Below are positions 1 through 8,333 of a stretch of 64,000 bases of DNA, one piece after another. The notes below the pieces were generated by a model, which saw only the letters and a program-made list of their open reading frames with translations, had not been told where the DNA came from and searched no databases. This DNA is from JAYPWI01 sp964629575 (GTDB lineage Bacteria > Actinomycetota > Acidimicrobiia > Acidimicrobiales > Poriferisodalaceae), in contig CAZVUM010000009.1 of the NCBI GenBank assembly GCA_964629575.1, positions 1-64,000 of the forward strand, read 5' to 3'. Position 1 is the stretch's first letter; each line of letters opens with the position of its first letter. Made by a program: the position numbers and the translations under genes.

Positions 1-36
1 CTAACGTTACGATTCGTCACACAAAGTGCCAGGCAC
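1..36. terminator. Hairpin downstream of the dioxygenase beta subunit
   Basis: Bases 26-36 form a short palindrome (GTGCC-A-GGCAC) ending just before the minus-strand stop codon at 37-39. Read on the minus strand it is followed by TTT, so it may act as a weak terminator. Bases 2-9 are the 8-base palindrome TAACGTTA, which recurs at 59875-59882 next to another gene-end palindrome. No coding sequence is visible before base 37. Confidence 0.4.
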
Positions 37-594
37 CTATAGGAACACGGTGAGGTTTTTGGCGAGGAGGACGTTCTGGTCGAGGGTGACGTCGCGGCGC
101 ACGAGCTCCCAGCCCAGCTCCCGGTCGGTTCGCCGCAAGGTGTCGACCCGCTTGCCCACGAAGAAGTACTCCTCGTACTCAACCCGGTTCTGGTACACGA
201 CGAACCGGCAGTTGACATCGACCTCAGTGGCCGCCTCGACGGACGGAACAACCCTCGTGACCTGCACGTTCGTGGTCAGGTGCGTCACCCGGCTCAGTGG
301 CTCCTCGGCCCAGTGCACTCCCGTGCGAATCTGCTCGACCCGCTTGGACAGCGTCCACTTGTCGTCCTCGAACCAGTTCATGTCCGAGCCTTCGCGGGTC
401 CGTTCGCGCTCTGAATGTCTACCAACGGCGACGTTGCGCTGCATCGGAACGAAGTAGACGATGTCCTCGGCGAGGAAGTCGAGCCACTCCTCGTAGCGCC
501 GCTCGTCGAGGAGCGCGGCCTCGGTAGACAGCACGTCGTCGATCTCGGCTTGGAGCGCGAAGAACGCCGGCGTGCGGGGCAGCCGCTCGCTCAT
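37..594 (-). CDS. Aromatic-ring-hydroxylating dioxygenase, beta (small) subunit
   Basis: This 185-residue protein matches the small subunit of ring-hydroxylating dioxygenases, a SnoaL/NTF2-like cone fold that packs against the Rieske alpha subunit and usually has no catalytic residues. Visible family features are an N-terminal helical part with an EIDDVLSTEAALLDERRYEE-like stretch and the tail WELVRRDVTLDQNVLLAKNL. Length fits the usual 160-190. I chose ATG 594 rather than the longer frame because it begins one base after the SDR stop codon. It is the last gene of a minus-strand operon alpha-SDR-beta. The substrate cannot be read from the sequence. Confidence 0.85.
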   Translation of the reverse strand: MSERLPRTPAFFALQAEIDDVLSTEAALLDERRYEEWLDFLAEDIVYFVPMQRNVAVGRHSERERTREGSDMNWFEDDKWTLSKRVEQIRTGVHWAEEPLSRVTHLTTNVQVTRVVPSVEAATEVDVNCRFVVYQNRVEYEEYFFVGKRVDTLRRTDRELGWELVRRDVTLDQNVLLAKNLTVFL

Positions 595-595
595 G

Positions 596-1309
596 TCACG
601 ACCCACCCTGCCCGGCCATGCATCCGACATCGATGACGGTCCCAGACACCGTCTCCCCGGCGTCGCTCATCAGGTAGGCGACCGCCTCCCCGACATCGCG
701 ACCGGTGACCGTCCGGCCCGCCACCGAACCGCGATGCGGCAGCTGCGCGTACTCCTCGGGCGAGAGCCCGGTGCGGCCGAGGCTGATGCCCGAGGCGATC
801 CCGCCCCCGCCGGGAATGACGGTGTTGACCCGCACGCGGTCGTCGAAGTGGTCGTGCGCCATCGACATCGTCAGCGCGTGAACAGCGGCCTTCGATGCGG
901 CGTATGCGGCCATGTTGGCCTTGCCGTGACCCGCGCCGGACCCGATGTTCACGATCACCCCGCCCCCGCCGGGCACCAAGTGAGCCAAGGCGGCCTGGGA
1001 GGCGAAGAAGGCGCCCTTGACGTTGACCGCCATGATCTCGTCGTACATCGCTTCGCCGGTCTGGGGCACTGTGCCGAGGGGCCCGACCGCTGCGCAGTTG
1101 ACGAGCCCGTGCAGCGACCCGCCCGCCGCCACAGCACCGTCGATGGCTGCGGCGACCGCAGCCGGGTCGGTGATGTCACAAGCCACGTGGTCGGCGTCCG
1201 GAGCCACGTCGATCCCGACCACCCGAAAGCCTCGCTCAGCCAGCACCTCCACGATCCCCGAACCGACGCCGCCCGCCGAACCGGTCACCACGACGAGTGG
1301 CTCTGTCAC
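596..1309 (-). CDS. SDR-family oxidoreductase (probable diol or alcohol dehydrogenase)
   Basis: A 237-residue short-chain dehydrogenase with the cofactor motif TGSAGGVGSG near the N-terminus, NCAAVG in the NNAG position, Ser in NIGSGAG and the catalytic Tyr/Lys pair in YAASK. GTG 1309 overlaps the alpha-subunit TGA (GTGA), implying translational coupling. Lying between the alpha and beta subunits of a ring-hydroxylating dioxygenase, it plausibly oxidises the cis-dihydrodiol to a catechol, but that role is inferred from position. The family alone says only NAD(P)-dependent alcohol/ketone oxidoreductase. Confidence 0.85.
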   Translation of the reverse strand: MTEPLVVVTGSAGGVGSGIVEVLAERGFRVVGIDVAPDADHVACDITDPAAVAAAIDGAVAAGGSLHGLVNCAAVGPLGTVPQTGEAMYDEIMAVNVKGAFFASQAALAHLVPGGGGVIVNIGSGAGHGKANMAAYAASKAAVHALTMSMAHDHFDDRVRVNTVIPGGGGIASGISLGRTGLSPEEYAQLPHRGSVAGRTVTGRDVGEAVAYLMSDAGETVSGTVIDVGCMAGQGGS

Positions 1310-2637
1310 CCGCGCCCCATGGCGTAGATCTGATCCCACGACGCGCCATCCATGTACGCCGCCCAGGTCTCGTAGTAGTGCCGAGGGTTCTGCTCGGAGA
1401 TCTGCGTTGCGACCTGGCCCGGCACCGGTCCGTCGAACGTCGAGGCGTGCATCGACTGCTGGTAGTTGAACGGGTACCGCCGCGCGATCGGACCCATCGA
1501 GCCCGCCGTTGCGTAGTTCCAGTTCTCCATGTCGTCCTGCTCGGTCATGCCCGCCGGCCCCGAGTAGCGCATGTAGTACCGCCTCAGCAGGTCCTTCACC
1601 TCGGCGGGGGCGTCGGCGTCGACCAGGAAGAAGCGCCACACCTCGGTCGTTGTGGCCGTGTGCGGGTGCCACACGCAGAGGTTTCGGGGCTGCGTGCCGT
1701 GGAACGAAATGTTGGGAAACAGCGTGCCGACGAAGGGATGCAGGCGGGCGTCGTCGCCCAGCCGGCGCTCCCGCGCCTCGAAGCACTCGCGGTAGTACGT
1801 CTCCACCACCGGGTTGTCCTGAAACGTCGGCGTGTACCCCATGCCCTCAGGGCGGATCGCCGAATGCACCCCGTGGCCGCCGGGAAAGGCGACCCACACG
1901 TGCTGGTACTTCAGGATGTCCTCGTCGCGGCGACCCTTCTGACCGGCCGCTGCGCTCGGGCCGATGCCGATCATGTCGACCGACTCGTGGCTGATGTTGT
2001 GGTAAGTGTCGCCGAGGAAGTTCTCCGCTGGCAGCTTCCAGTTGCAGGGGATGATCCACTTGTGGACGCCGGCGATCAGTTCGGAACCACCCTCGCTCCC
2101 GTCGCGGTGGTCGAGCGTCAGGTCGAGGTGCACTCGGGCGTCGCCGAGGTACTCCAGGAACGGCGGCGCATCGGCGTCCCACGTCGCCCAGATCGTTCCC
2201 TTGTAGATCTCCATCTGGGGCACCTCGACGAGCGGCCACTGTGACTTGTCGAGGTCGGGGTACAGCTCCTTTTGTTGCGGAACGCCCAACAGGCGGCCGT
2301 CGCCGCCGTACTGCCATGCGTGGTACGGGCAGGTGAAGCTGGTGGTGTTGCCCTCGTCGTAGCGGCAGACCTTCATCCCGCGGTGGCGGCAACTGTTCAG
2401 AAAGACGTGCACCTTGCCGGTGCGGTCCCGCGACACGATGACCGACTCGGTGCCCATCCGCGACACGAAGAAGTCGCCGGGGTTCGGAATCTGGGTCTCG
2501 TGTGCGACGAACAGCCACGCCCGGGTGAAGACGGCCTCCTGCTCGGCGGCGAAGATCTCGTCGTCGACGAAGATGCTGCGGTCGACGATGCCTGCCTGCG
2601 CATCGACGAGGGTGGAGTGAACGCCCATCCCGCCCAT
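1306..2637 (-). CDS. Rieske non-heme iron oxygenase, alpha subunit
   Basis: A 443-residue ring-hydroxylating oxygenase large subunit. The Rieske [2Fe-2S] ligands are Cys83/His85 (SCRHRG) and Cys103/His106 (CPYHAW). The catalytic domain carries the mononuclear iron histidines His213 and His217 in GDTYHNISH. Ferredoxin and reductase genes are absent nearby, so electrons must come from elsewhere. ATG 2637 and ATG 2628 are both possible; 2637 has a hexamer CATGAT six bases upstream that fits a leaderless start. It is the first gene of the alpha-SDR-beta operon and lies divergent from the FAD oxidoreductase, with only nine bases between start codons. The sequence fits the two-subunit dioxygenases acting on aromatic compounds; the actual substrate is unknown. 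Confidence 0.9.
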   Translation of the reverse strand: MGGMGVHSTLVDAQAGIVDRSIFVDDEIFAAEQEAVFTRAWLFVAHETQIPNPGDFFVSRMGTESVIVSRDRTGKVHVFLNSCRHRGMKVCRYDEGNTTSFTCPYHAWQYGGDGRLLGVPQQKELYPDLDKSQWPLVEVPQMEIYKGTIWATWDADAPPFLEYLGDARVHLDLTLDHRDGSEGGSELIAGVHKWIIPCNWKLPAENFLGDTYHNISHESVDMIGIGPSAAAGQKGRRDEDILKYQHVWVAFPGGHGVHSAIRPEGMGYTPTFQDNPVVETYYRECFEARERRLGDDARLHPFVGTLFPNISFHGTQPRNLCVWHPHTATTTEVWRFFLVDADAPAEVKDLLRRYYMRYSGPAGMTEQDDMENWNYATAGSMGPIARRYPFNYQQSMHASTFDGPVPGQVATQISEQNPRHYYETWAAYMDGASWDQIYAMGRG

Positions 2638-2649
2638 CCTGCCATCATG
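2635..2649. promoter_or_regulatory. Back-to-back leaderless promoters for divergent genes
   Basis: Plus strand: CATCCT (2635-2640) ends six bases before ATG 2647. Minus strand: CATGAT (complement of 2644-2649) ends six bases before ATG 2637. Each -10-like hexamer overlaps the other gene's start codon, leaving no room for a Shine-Dalgarno leader on either side. Both hexamers are CAnnnT rather than TAnnnT, so this is inferred from spacing and symmetry. Confidence 0.35.
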
Positions 2650-4071
2650 AGCGCCATGACTTCTGGCCCGACTCGCCTGGAGACCGACTATCTGATCGTC
2701 GGCGCGGGTGCCATGGGGATGGCCTTCGCCGACGTGCTGCAGACCGAATCGGACAGCCGGTTCATCCTCGTCGACCGACATGCACGCCCAGGAGGGCACT
2801 GGAACGACTCGTATCCCTTCGTCCGACTTCATCAACCGTCGGCGTTCTACGGCGTCAACTCGCGCCCGCTCGGCGACGACACGATCGATCAGGTGGGCTG
2901 GAACGTCGGCCTCTACGAGCTCGCATCAGGCACGGAGGTGGTCACCTATTTCGAGCAGGTGCTCCAACAGCAGATGCTGCCATCGGGGCGTGCGCAGCAT
3001 TTCCCGATGTGCGAGTACACGGGCGGGCGCCGCTTTCGATCACTGGTGTCGGGCGCCGAGTACGAGGTCGAGGCTGCCAAGGTGGTCGATGCGACCTACA
3101 TGAACGTCCGCGTTCCCTCGATGACGCCCGCCAACTACGAGGTGGCCGAGGGCGTCCCCCACATCGCCCTCAACGACCTCCCGAAGACCGCCGAACCGCC
3201 AGACGGGTACGTCATCGTCGGAGCGGGCAAGACCGCGATGGACGCCTGCCTGTGGCTGCTGGCCAACGGAGTCGACCCCGATGCGATCACCTGGATCACG
3301 CCCCGTGACTCGTGGATCCTCGATCGGGCGAAGATCCAGCCGGGACCTGTCTTCTGGGACGACACGCTGGGCACCGCCGCCGCCAACGTGAAGGCGAGCG
3401 CCGAGGCGACCTCGGTGGACGACCTGTTCGAACGGCTCGAGGCCGCGGGTTCGCTCCTGAGGATCGACCCGTCGGTCGAACCCACGATGTACCGCTGTGC
3501 CACCTGCACCGAGGCCGAGATCGAGCAGCTCCGCCGCATCCGCAACGTGGCCCGCCTGGGCCGCGTCCAACGCATCGAAGCCGACCGGATCGTGTGCGAC
3601 GAGGGTGAGATCCCCACCACGCCCGCAACCCTTCACGTGAACTGCGCGGCCGATGGCCTCGAACGGCGGCCGACCGTGCCGATCTTCGACGGCGACCAGA
3701 TCACGCTTCAGACCGTTCGTCACTGCCAGCAGGTCTTCAGCGCGGCGTTCGGCGCCCACGTCGAGCTGGCCTACGACGACGAGACCACGAAGAACGAGCT
3801 GGCGACCGTCGTTCCGCACCCCCACACCCACATCGACTGGCTTCGGACCGCCCTGGGCAACTCCCTGAACACGGCCCGGTGGCGCGGGGATGCCGACCTC
3901 ACCGCGTGGCTCGTCGGCGCCAGGCTCGACGGTTTCAGTCGGGCGCGGGTGGGTGATGGCGACAGCGACTCTCAGCGGGCAGCGCTGGCGACGATCGCCC
4001 AACACGGTCTGGCGTCGGTGACGAATCTGCAGCGGCTGATCGCCGAGGCGGAGGCCGCAGGGCTGGGCTGA
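2647..4071 (+). CDS. FAD/NAD(P)-dependent oxidoreductase (monooxygenase-like)
   Basis: A 474-residue protein with a dinucleotide-binding start (YLIVGAGAMGMAFAD), an acidic residue closing the second strand (LVDRHARPGGHW) and a second nucleotide-binding GxGxxG-like stretch (VIVGAGKTAMDACLWLLA) near residue 190. This two-Rossmann layout is that of flavin monooxygenases and related NAD(P)H oxidases. The C-terminal half has no motif I can name; CATCTEAE near residue 285 has two close cysteines. Start ATG 2647 is favoured by the hexamer six bases upstream; ATG 2656 is an alternative. It is divergent from the dioxygenase operon and converges on the P450, so it may act in the same pathway. It does not look like a ferredoxin reductase. 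Confidence 0.75.
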   Translation: MSAMTSGPTRLETDYLIVGAGAMGMAFADVLQTESDSRFILVDRHARPGGHWNDSYPFVRLHQPSAFYGVNSRPLGDDTIDQVGWNVGLYELASGTEVVTYFEQVLQQQMLPSGRAQHFPMCEYTGGRRFRSLVSGAEYEVEAAKVVDATYMNVRVPSMTPANYEVAEGVPHIALNDLPKTAEPPDGYVIVGAGKTAMDACLWLLANGVDPDAITWITPRDSWILDRAKIQPGPVFWDDTLGTAAANVKASAEATSVDDLFERLEAAGSLLRIDPSVEPTMYRCATCTEAEIEQLRRIRNVARLGRVQRIEADRIVCDEGEIPTTPATLHVNCAADGLERRPTVPIFDGDQITLQTVRHCQQVFSAAFGAHVELAYDDETTKNELATVVPHPHTHIDWLRTALGNSLNTARWRGDADLTAWLVGARLDGFSRARVGDGDSDSQRAALATIAQHGLASVTNLQRLIAEAEAAGLG

Positions 4072-4089
4072 GCTGCGCTCGGAGCGGGG

Positions 4090-5319
4090 CTACCAGGCGA
4101 GCGGAATGGTGCGGGGGCCCCGGATCTGTCCGGTGCTCCACGTGACAGCGCCGGGGTCGGTGAGCTCGAACTCGGGGATGCGGGCGAACCACTCCTCGAG
4201 TGCCACCTTCACCTCCATCCGCGCCAGGTTGGACCCGAGGCATCGATGGATTCCGAGCCCGAAGGCCGAATGCCGGTTGACGTCACGGTCGATCTGGAAC
4301 GACTCCGCATCCTCCATGAACTCGGGGTCGCGGTTGGCTGCGGGGAAGGGGAGAAGCACCCGCTGGCCGGGGCACAGGGTGGTGCCGGACACCTCGACCT
4401 CTTCGGAGACGACCCGCGCCATCGTCACCGGCGAGTAGTAGCGGAGGAACTCCTCCACTGCTCGGTCGAACGACTCGGGATCGGTCGCCAGCCGCTGCCG
4501 GTCCTCGGTGTGCTGCCCGAGATGCCACAGCGCCGAGCCGATCGTGCTCCAGGTGGTGTCGATTCCGGCGAGCAGGAGAAGGAAGAGGCCGCCGCTGATC
4601 TGCTGATCGTCGAGCGGCTGGCCGTCCATCTCCGCCTCGAGCAGGAACGTGACGAGATCCTCTTGGGGATCGTCACGCCGGTCGTCGATGAACCTCTTGA
4701 AGTAGTCGAAAACTTCGAGGGTCGCGGAGCGAGCGACCGTGAGGTCGAAGGGGCCGAGCTCCAGGAGCTCGTGCACCCAGCGACGGAACATGTCGCCGTC
4801 CTCTTCGGGGATGCCGATCATGCGAGCGATCACCTTGACCGGAATGTGCTTGGCGTAGTCCTCGCTGCCGTCGCACGATCCGTTGGCGACGAACTCATCG
4901 AGAAGGTCCCGGCAGATCTGCTGGGTGATCGGGAGCCACTTGTCCATCGCCTTCGGCGAGAACGCCGGCAGCAGCGCCCGCCGGTGGAGCTGGTGTTCGG
5001 GCGGATCCGAGGTGATCGGAGGTGATCGGAACTCGCCGAGATCCTCGGGCGCCACGTCGTTGACGAAGACCGACTTCGACGAGAAGTGCTCGGTGTCGTG
5101 GGCGATCGCCGAGATGTCCTCGTGGCGGGTTGGCAGGTAGACGCCGTGGAAACGCTCGGTGTGGGCGACCGGGCAGCCTCCCTCTCGGAGGTCCTTCCAG
5201 ATCGTGTAGGGATCTGCGTTGTAGTCCGGGTGAGTGTGGTCGAAGTCGGTTGCCCAGTCCTCGACGTCTGGCCGGGTTGGAGTGTCCACGGGCGTCCCCC
5301 TCGTGTCGAACACCTCCAT
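4090..5319 (-). CDS. Cytochrome P450
   Basis: A 409-residue soluble bacterial P450. The I-helix oxygen-activation motif AGIDTT is at about 251-256, the K-helix ExxR is Glu290-Arg293 (EFLR), and the heme-binding loop FGLGIHRCLG has the thiolate ligand Cys360. No membrane anchor is present, as expected for a class I bacterial P450 that takes electrons from a ferredoxin; no ferredoxin gene is next to it. Its 3' end faces the FAD oxidoreductase 18 bases away across a small CGCTC-G-GAGCG hairpin (4076-4086). The start ATG lies inside a TACGAT hexamer, so the true start may be slightly downstream. The CYP family and substrate cannot be assigned by eye. Confidence 0.92.
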   Translation of the reverse strand: MEVFDTRGTPVDTPTRPDVEDWATDFDHTHPDYNADPYTIWKDLREGGCPVAHTERFHGVYLPTRHEDISAIAHDTEHFSSKSVFVNDVAPEDLGEFRSPPITSDPPEHQLHRRALLPAFSPKAMDKWLPITQQICRDLLDEFVANGSCDGSEDYAKHIPVKVIARMIGIPEEDGDMFRRWVHELLELGPFDLTVARSATLEVFDYFKRFIDDRRDDPQEDLVTFLLEAEMDGQPLDDQQISGGLFLLLLAGIDTTWSTIGSALWHLGQHTEDRQRLATDPESFDRAVEEFLRYYSPVTMARVVSEEVEVSGTTLCPGQRVLLPFPAANRDPEFMEDAESFQIDRDVNRHSAFGLGIHRCLGSNLARMEVKVALEEWFARIPEFELTDPGAVTWSTGQIRGPRTIPLAW

Positions 5320-5381
5320 CGTACGGGCTCAGTGCTCCGCGGCGCAGGTGGGCGGCTTTTCGGCGGGGCCGCGGGCCGTGG

Positions 5382-5393
5382 GACACTGCGGTC
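5382..5393 (+). promoter_or_regulatory. Possible leaderless promoter of the SulP gene
   Basis: GACACT (5382-5387) is followed by six bases and then GTG 5394. The spacing matches the other leaderless starts here, but the hexamer lacks the leading T, so support is modest. Confidence 0.3.
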
Positions 5394-6941
5394 GTGGCAA
5401 CCGTGGTTCCGGCGATGTTCAGACACCGTCCGAGCAATGGTGATGTGGTCGCGGGAGTGTCGGTGGCGCTCGTGGCGTTGCCGCAGTCGCTGGCATATGC
5501 CGAGCTGGCCGGCTTGCCGCCGCAGTACGGGCTCTTCGCCTCGGCCCTGCCGTCGCTGCTCGCTGCATTCTTCGTCTCGTCGCCGTATCTGCAGACGGGC
5601 CCTGTCGCCCTCACCGCCCTTCTGACGTTCGGCGCGCTGTCGCCGCTGGCGCCGCCGGGGTCGCCCGGGTACATCCAGCTGGCGGCCCTGCTCGCATTGT
5701 TCGTCGGCCTCCTCCGGGTCGGGTTGGGGCTGGTGCGCATGGGGCGCGTGGCCTACCTCTTGAGTGAACCGGTACTCACGGGCTTCACGACCGGCGCGGC
5801 GATCCTGATCGTCTCCTCGCAGCTTCCCAAGCTCTTCGACATCGCACCGGCCGGAAACGGCGTGCTCGAGGACGCCGCGTCAGCGTTGTCCGATCCCGGC
5901 GAGTGGAGCCCAACGGCGATGCTGTTCGCAGCCGGAGCGCTCCTGGCGATGTTCGGCGGACGGCGGCTCCATCGGTTGTTCCCGGGCGTGCTACTGGCGG
6001 TCGTGGCCGGTGTGTTGGTGAGTATCTTCACCGACTACTCGGGCTCGCGGGTCGGGGACCTCGACGGCGGGTTTCTTTCCCTGACCTGGGACTTTCCGTG
6101 GGCCGACATCGGCGATTTGATCCTGCCGGCCATCGCCATCGCCCTCGTCGGTTTCGCCGAGCCGTCGTCGATCGCCCGCACCTTCGCCGCCGAAGAACGG
6201 CAACCGTGGGACGCCAACCGGGAAATGGTGAGCCAGGGCGTCGCCAACCTGGCGGCCGGCTTCTCGGGTGCATTTCCCGTGGGCGGATCGTTCTCGCGCA
6301 GCTCGCTGAACCGGCTCGCCGGCGCCACGAGCGCGTGGGCGGGCGCGATCACGGGGCTGTTCGTGCTCGCTGCGATGCCTCTCACGCCGCTGATCGAAGA
6401 GCTGCCGCGGGCGATCCTGGGAGCCATCGTGGTCGGTGCGGTGGCCCAGCTGATCAACGTGCGGGAGTTCGTGCGCATTCTGCGCGCCGCACCCGCCCAG
6501 TCAGTCGTCGCCCTCGGAACCCTTCTCGCCACCTTGCTCGCGGCGCCACGTGTGGAGCGCGGGGTGCTGATCGGCATCGGCCTGGCGTTGGCCATTCACC
6601 TCTACAGGGAGCTCAATGTCACAGCTCCGAGCTATCGGTCCGGCGACACCCTGACCGTGTCGCCGGCAGGAGTGCTCTGGTTCGCCACGGTGCCCCAGGT
6701 CGAGCGACTGATTCGGCTCGAGCTGGCCGGACACCCCGAGGTCAACCACGTCGTAATCGACCTGAGCGGTGTGGGCCGCCTCGATTGGACTGCGTCGGCC
6801 GCCCTCGCCCGAATCGTCGCCGACGTGAGCTCAACCGGGACGCTGGTCGAACTGGTCAACGTGCGACCCGGCGCCGAGCGAGCCGTTCGAATCCACCTCT
6901 CCGGGTACGACCGGGGTGATGGGGACGACGCCGACAGCTGA
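5394..6941 (+). CDS. SulP-family anion permease with C-terminal STAS domain
   Basis: A membrane transporter of 515 residues (508 from ATG 5415). The N-terminal signature VALPQSLAYAELAGLPPQYG is typical of SulP/SLC26 carriers, followed by about ten to twelve hydrophobic helices. The last hundred residues form a STAS domain with strand-loop VVIDLSGVGRLDWTASAAL, the loop that is phosphorylatable in anti-sigma-antagonist relatives. SulP members move sulfate, bicarbonate or dicarboxylates; the substrate is not deducible here. GTG 5394 fits a leaderless start; ATG 5415 is possible. It is monocistronic and followed by two 36-base palindromic repeats. Confidence 0.88.
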   Translation: MATVVPAMFRHRPSNGDVVAGVSVALVALPQSLAYAELAGLPPQYGLFASALPSLLAAFFVSSPYLQTGPVALTALLTFGALSPLAPPGSPGYIQLAALLALFVGLLRVGLGLVRMGRVAYLLSEPVLTGFTTGAAILIVSSQLPKLFDIAPAGNGVLEDAASALSDPGEWSPTAMLFAAGALLAMFGGRRLHRLFPGVLLAVVAGVLVSIFTDYSGSRVGDLDGGFLSLTWDFPWADIGDLILPAIAIALVGFAEPSSIARTFAAEERQPWDANREMVSQGVANLAAGFSGAFPVGGSFSRSSLNRLAGATSAWAGAITGLFVLAAMPLTPLIEELPRAILGAIVVGAVAQLINVREFVRILRAAPAQSVVALGTLLATLLAAPRVERGVLIGIGLALAIHLYRELNVTAPSYRSGDTLTVSPAGVLWFATVPQVERLIRLELAGHPEVNHVVIDLSGVGRLDWTASAALARIVADVSSTGTLVELVNVRPGAERAVRIHLSGYDRGDGDDADS

Positions 6942-7000
6942 GCCTGACCCTGGGGCTCACCGCGCCACAAACCGTGCAGAACCACTCCACAGGAGAGGTC

Positions 7001-7085
7001 GAGTCACAGACGGACACCGGTGTCCGGGAACCACTCCACCTCATAACTCGAGTCACAGACGGACACCGGTGTCCGGGAACCACTC
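7001..7085. repeat. Two identical 36-base palindromic repeats, 49-base period
   Basis: Identical 36-base units at 7001-7036 and 7050-7085 are separated by 13 bases. Each begins GAGTCACAGACGG, contains the perfect palindrome GGACACCGGTGTCC and ends GGGAACCACTC, so the outer GAGT/ACTC ends can pair. A partial unit end (GAACCACTCCAC) precedes them near 6979. They lie between the convergent ends of the SulP and CoA-transferase genes. The same family, with the same 49-base period, recurs at 44938-45120. Confidence 0.85.
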
Positions 7086-7089
7086 GGCC

Positions 7090-8286
7090 TCAGATCACGC
7101 CGTGGGCGGCGAGATCCTCGAGGTCCTGGGGCGTGTAGCCGAGTTCGGTGAGAACGGCTGCGGTGTCGGCACCGAGCACCGGAGGAGGGGTCATGGCCCC
7201 AGGAACCTCACCGAACACCTTGAACCCCGCGGTGGGCAACTTCAGCGGCCGGCCGGCGACGTCGACCTCGGCGGTCAGCGAGCGGGCATCGGGCTGTCCC
7301 TCGGCGAGCACCTCGTCCATCCGTCCCACTTTGGCCGCCGGCACACCGGCTGCGTCGAACACGGCTTCCCAGTGATCGGCACCTGCGCCCCGCAGCACCT
7401 CGCCCAACAGCGAGCGGAACTCAGCTGAGTTCCGGTGTCGCGCCCGAGCGCCAGCGAAACGTTCGTCGGCCGCCCACTCCGGACGGCCGATCGCGGCACA
7501 CAGGTCCCGAAACTGCCGGTCCGTGTTGGCGGCGATCATCAGAGGCTCGTCTGCGGTCTCGAAGCAGCCGGCAGATGGGGCAGCACTGGCCGCGTTGTTA
7601 CCGAGCTTGGCCGGCCGTTCGCCGGTGGTTGCCGCCTCGGTGAGTGTGTTGGCCATCAGAAGCAGGCACGTGTCGAGCATCGCCACGTCGACCCGCTGCG
7701 CCTCTCCGGTACGCCGCTGCTCCATCACCGCTGCGACCGTGGCGAGGGCGGCCTTCTGTCCGGTGGCGTAGTCCACGAAGGGCGCGCCGACCTTCACCGG
7801 CCCGGTCTCGTCAGTGCCTGTCGTGTGCATGATCCCCGCCATGCCCTGCACAACATGGTCGTAGGCCGGTCGGTGTCCGAGGGGGCCGTCCTGGCCATAT
7901 GCGCTGATCGACACGTAGACGACGTCGGGTCGAACGGCCCGAAGCGCGTCGTAGCCCAGCCCGAGCCGCTCCGACACCCCCGGGCGGAAGTTCTCGACGA
8001 AAACGTCAGCCTCAGCAGCCAGCTGCCGGACGATGTCGACCCCCTCCTCGGTGGTGATGTCGACCGTGACCGAGGCCTTGTCGGTGTTCTGTGTGCAGAA
8101 CGACAGCCCGAGACCGCTCTGGTTGAGCTCGGGCACAGCGCCGCCTCACCGCGTCAGATCGCCGTGCCCGCGGGGCTCCACCTTGATGACTTCTGCGCCG
8201 AGCATGCCCAGCAGCTGTGTGCAGTAGGGCCCGGCGAAGACGTGGGTGAGGTCGACGACGCGGACGCCGGTCAGCGGTTCGAACAT
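7090..8286 (-). pseudogene. CaiB/BaiF-type CoA transferase interrupted by an in-frame TGA
   Basis: The reading frame from ATG 8286 encodes a class III CoA transferase of about 398 codons, starting MFEPLTGVRVVDLTHVFAGP and continuing through the family pattern GAEVIKVEPRGHGDLTR. A TGA at 8146-8148 (codon 47) then interrupts it. Translation resumes in the same frame with ELNQSGLGLSFCTQNTDKAS, ENFRPGV and the region holding the catalytic Asp (HVVQGMAGIMHTTG...VKVGAPFVDYATG) up to the normal C-terminus. Only this one codon is disrupted; a TGG or CGA ancestor differs by one base. It is either a fresh pseudogene, a consensus error, or less likely readthrough. Family members move CoA between acids, for example onto carnitine-, bile-acid- or succinate-type substrates. 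Confidence 0.8.
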
Positions 8287-8317
8287 GGCGGACAAACTAG
8301 GTGGGACAGGGGTGCCG

Positions 8318-8323
8318 TAATCT
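8318..8323 (+). promoter_or_regulatory. -10 element of the modABC operon
   Basis: TAATCT lies ten bases before ATG 8334, giving a transcript with a leader of only a few bases or none. No Shine-Dalgarno sequence is visible. I see no ModE-type operator. Confidence 0.45.
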
Positions 8324-8333
8324 GACTCGGCCG

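Noticed and set aside
4076..4086. Strong bidirectional terminator between the FAD oxidoreductase and P450
   Set aside because: The CGCTC-G-GAGCG stem has only five pairs with a one-base loop and no T-run, too weak to list as a feature.
8146..8148. Selenocysteine at the in-frame TGA of the CoA transferase
   Set aside because: Class III CoA transferases have no Cys or Sec at this position, and no selenocysteine-insertion hairpin is apparent downstream.
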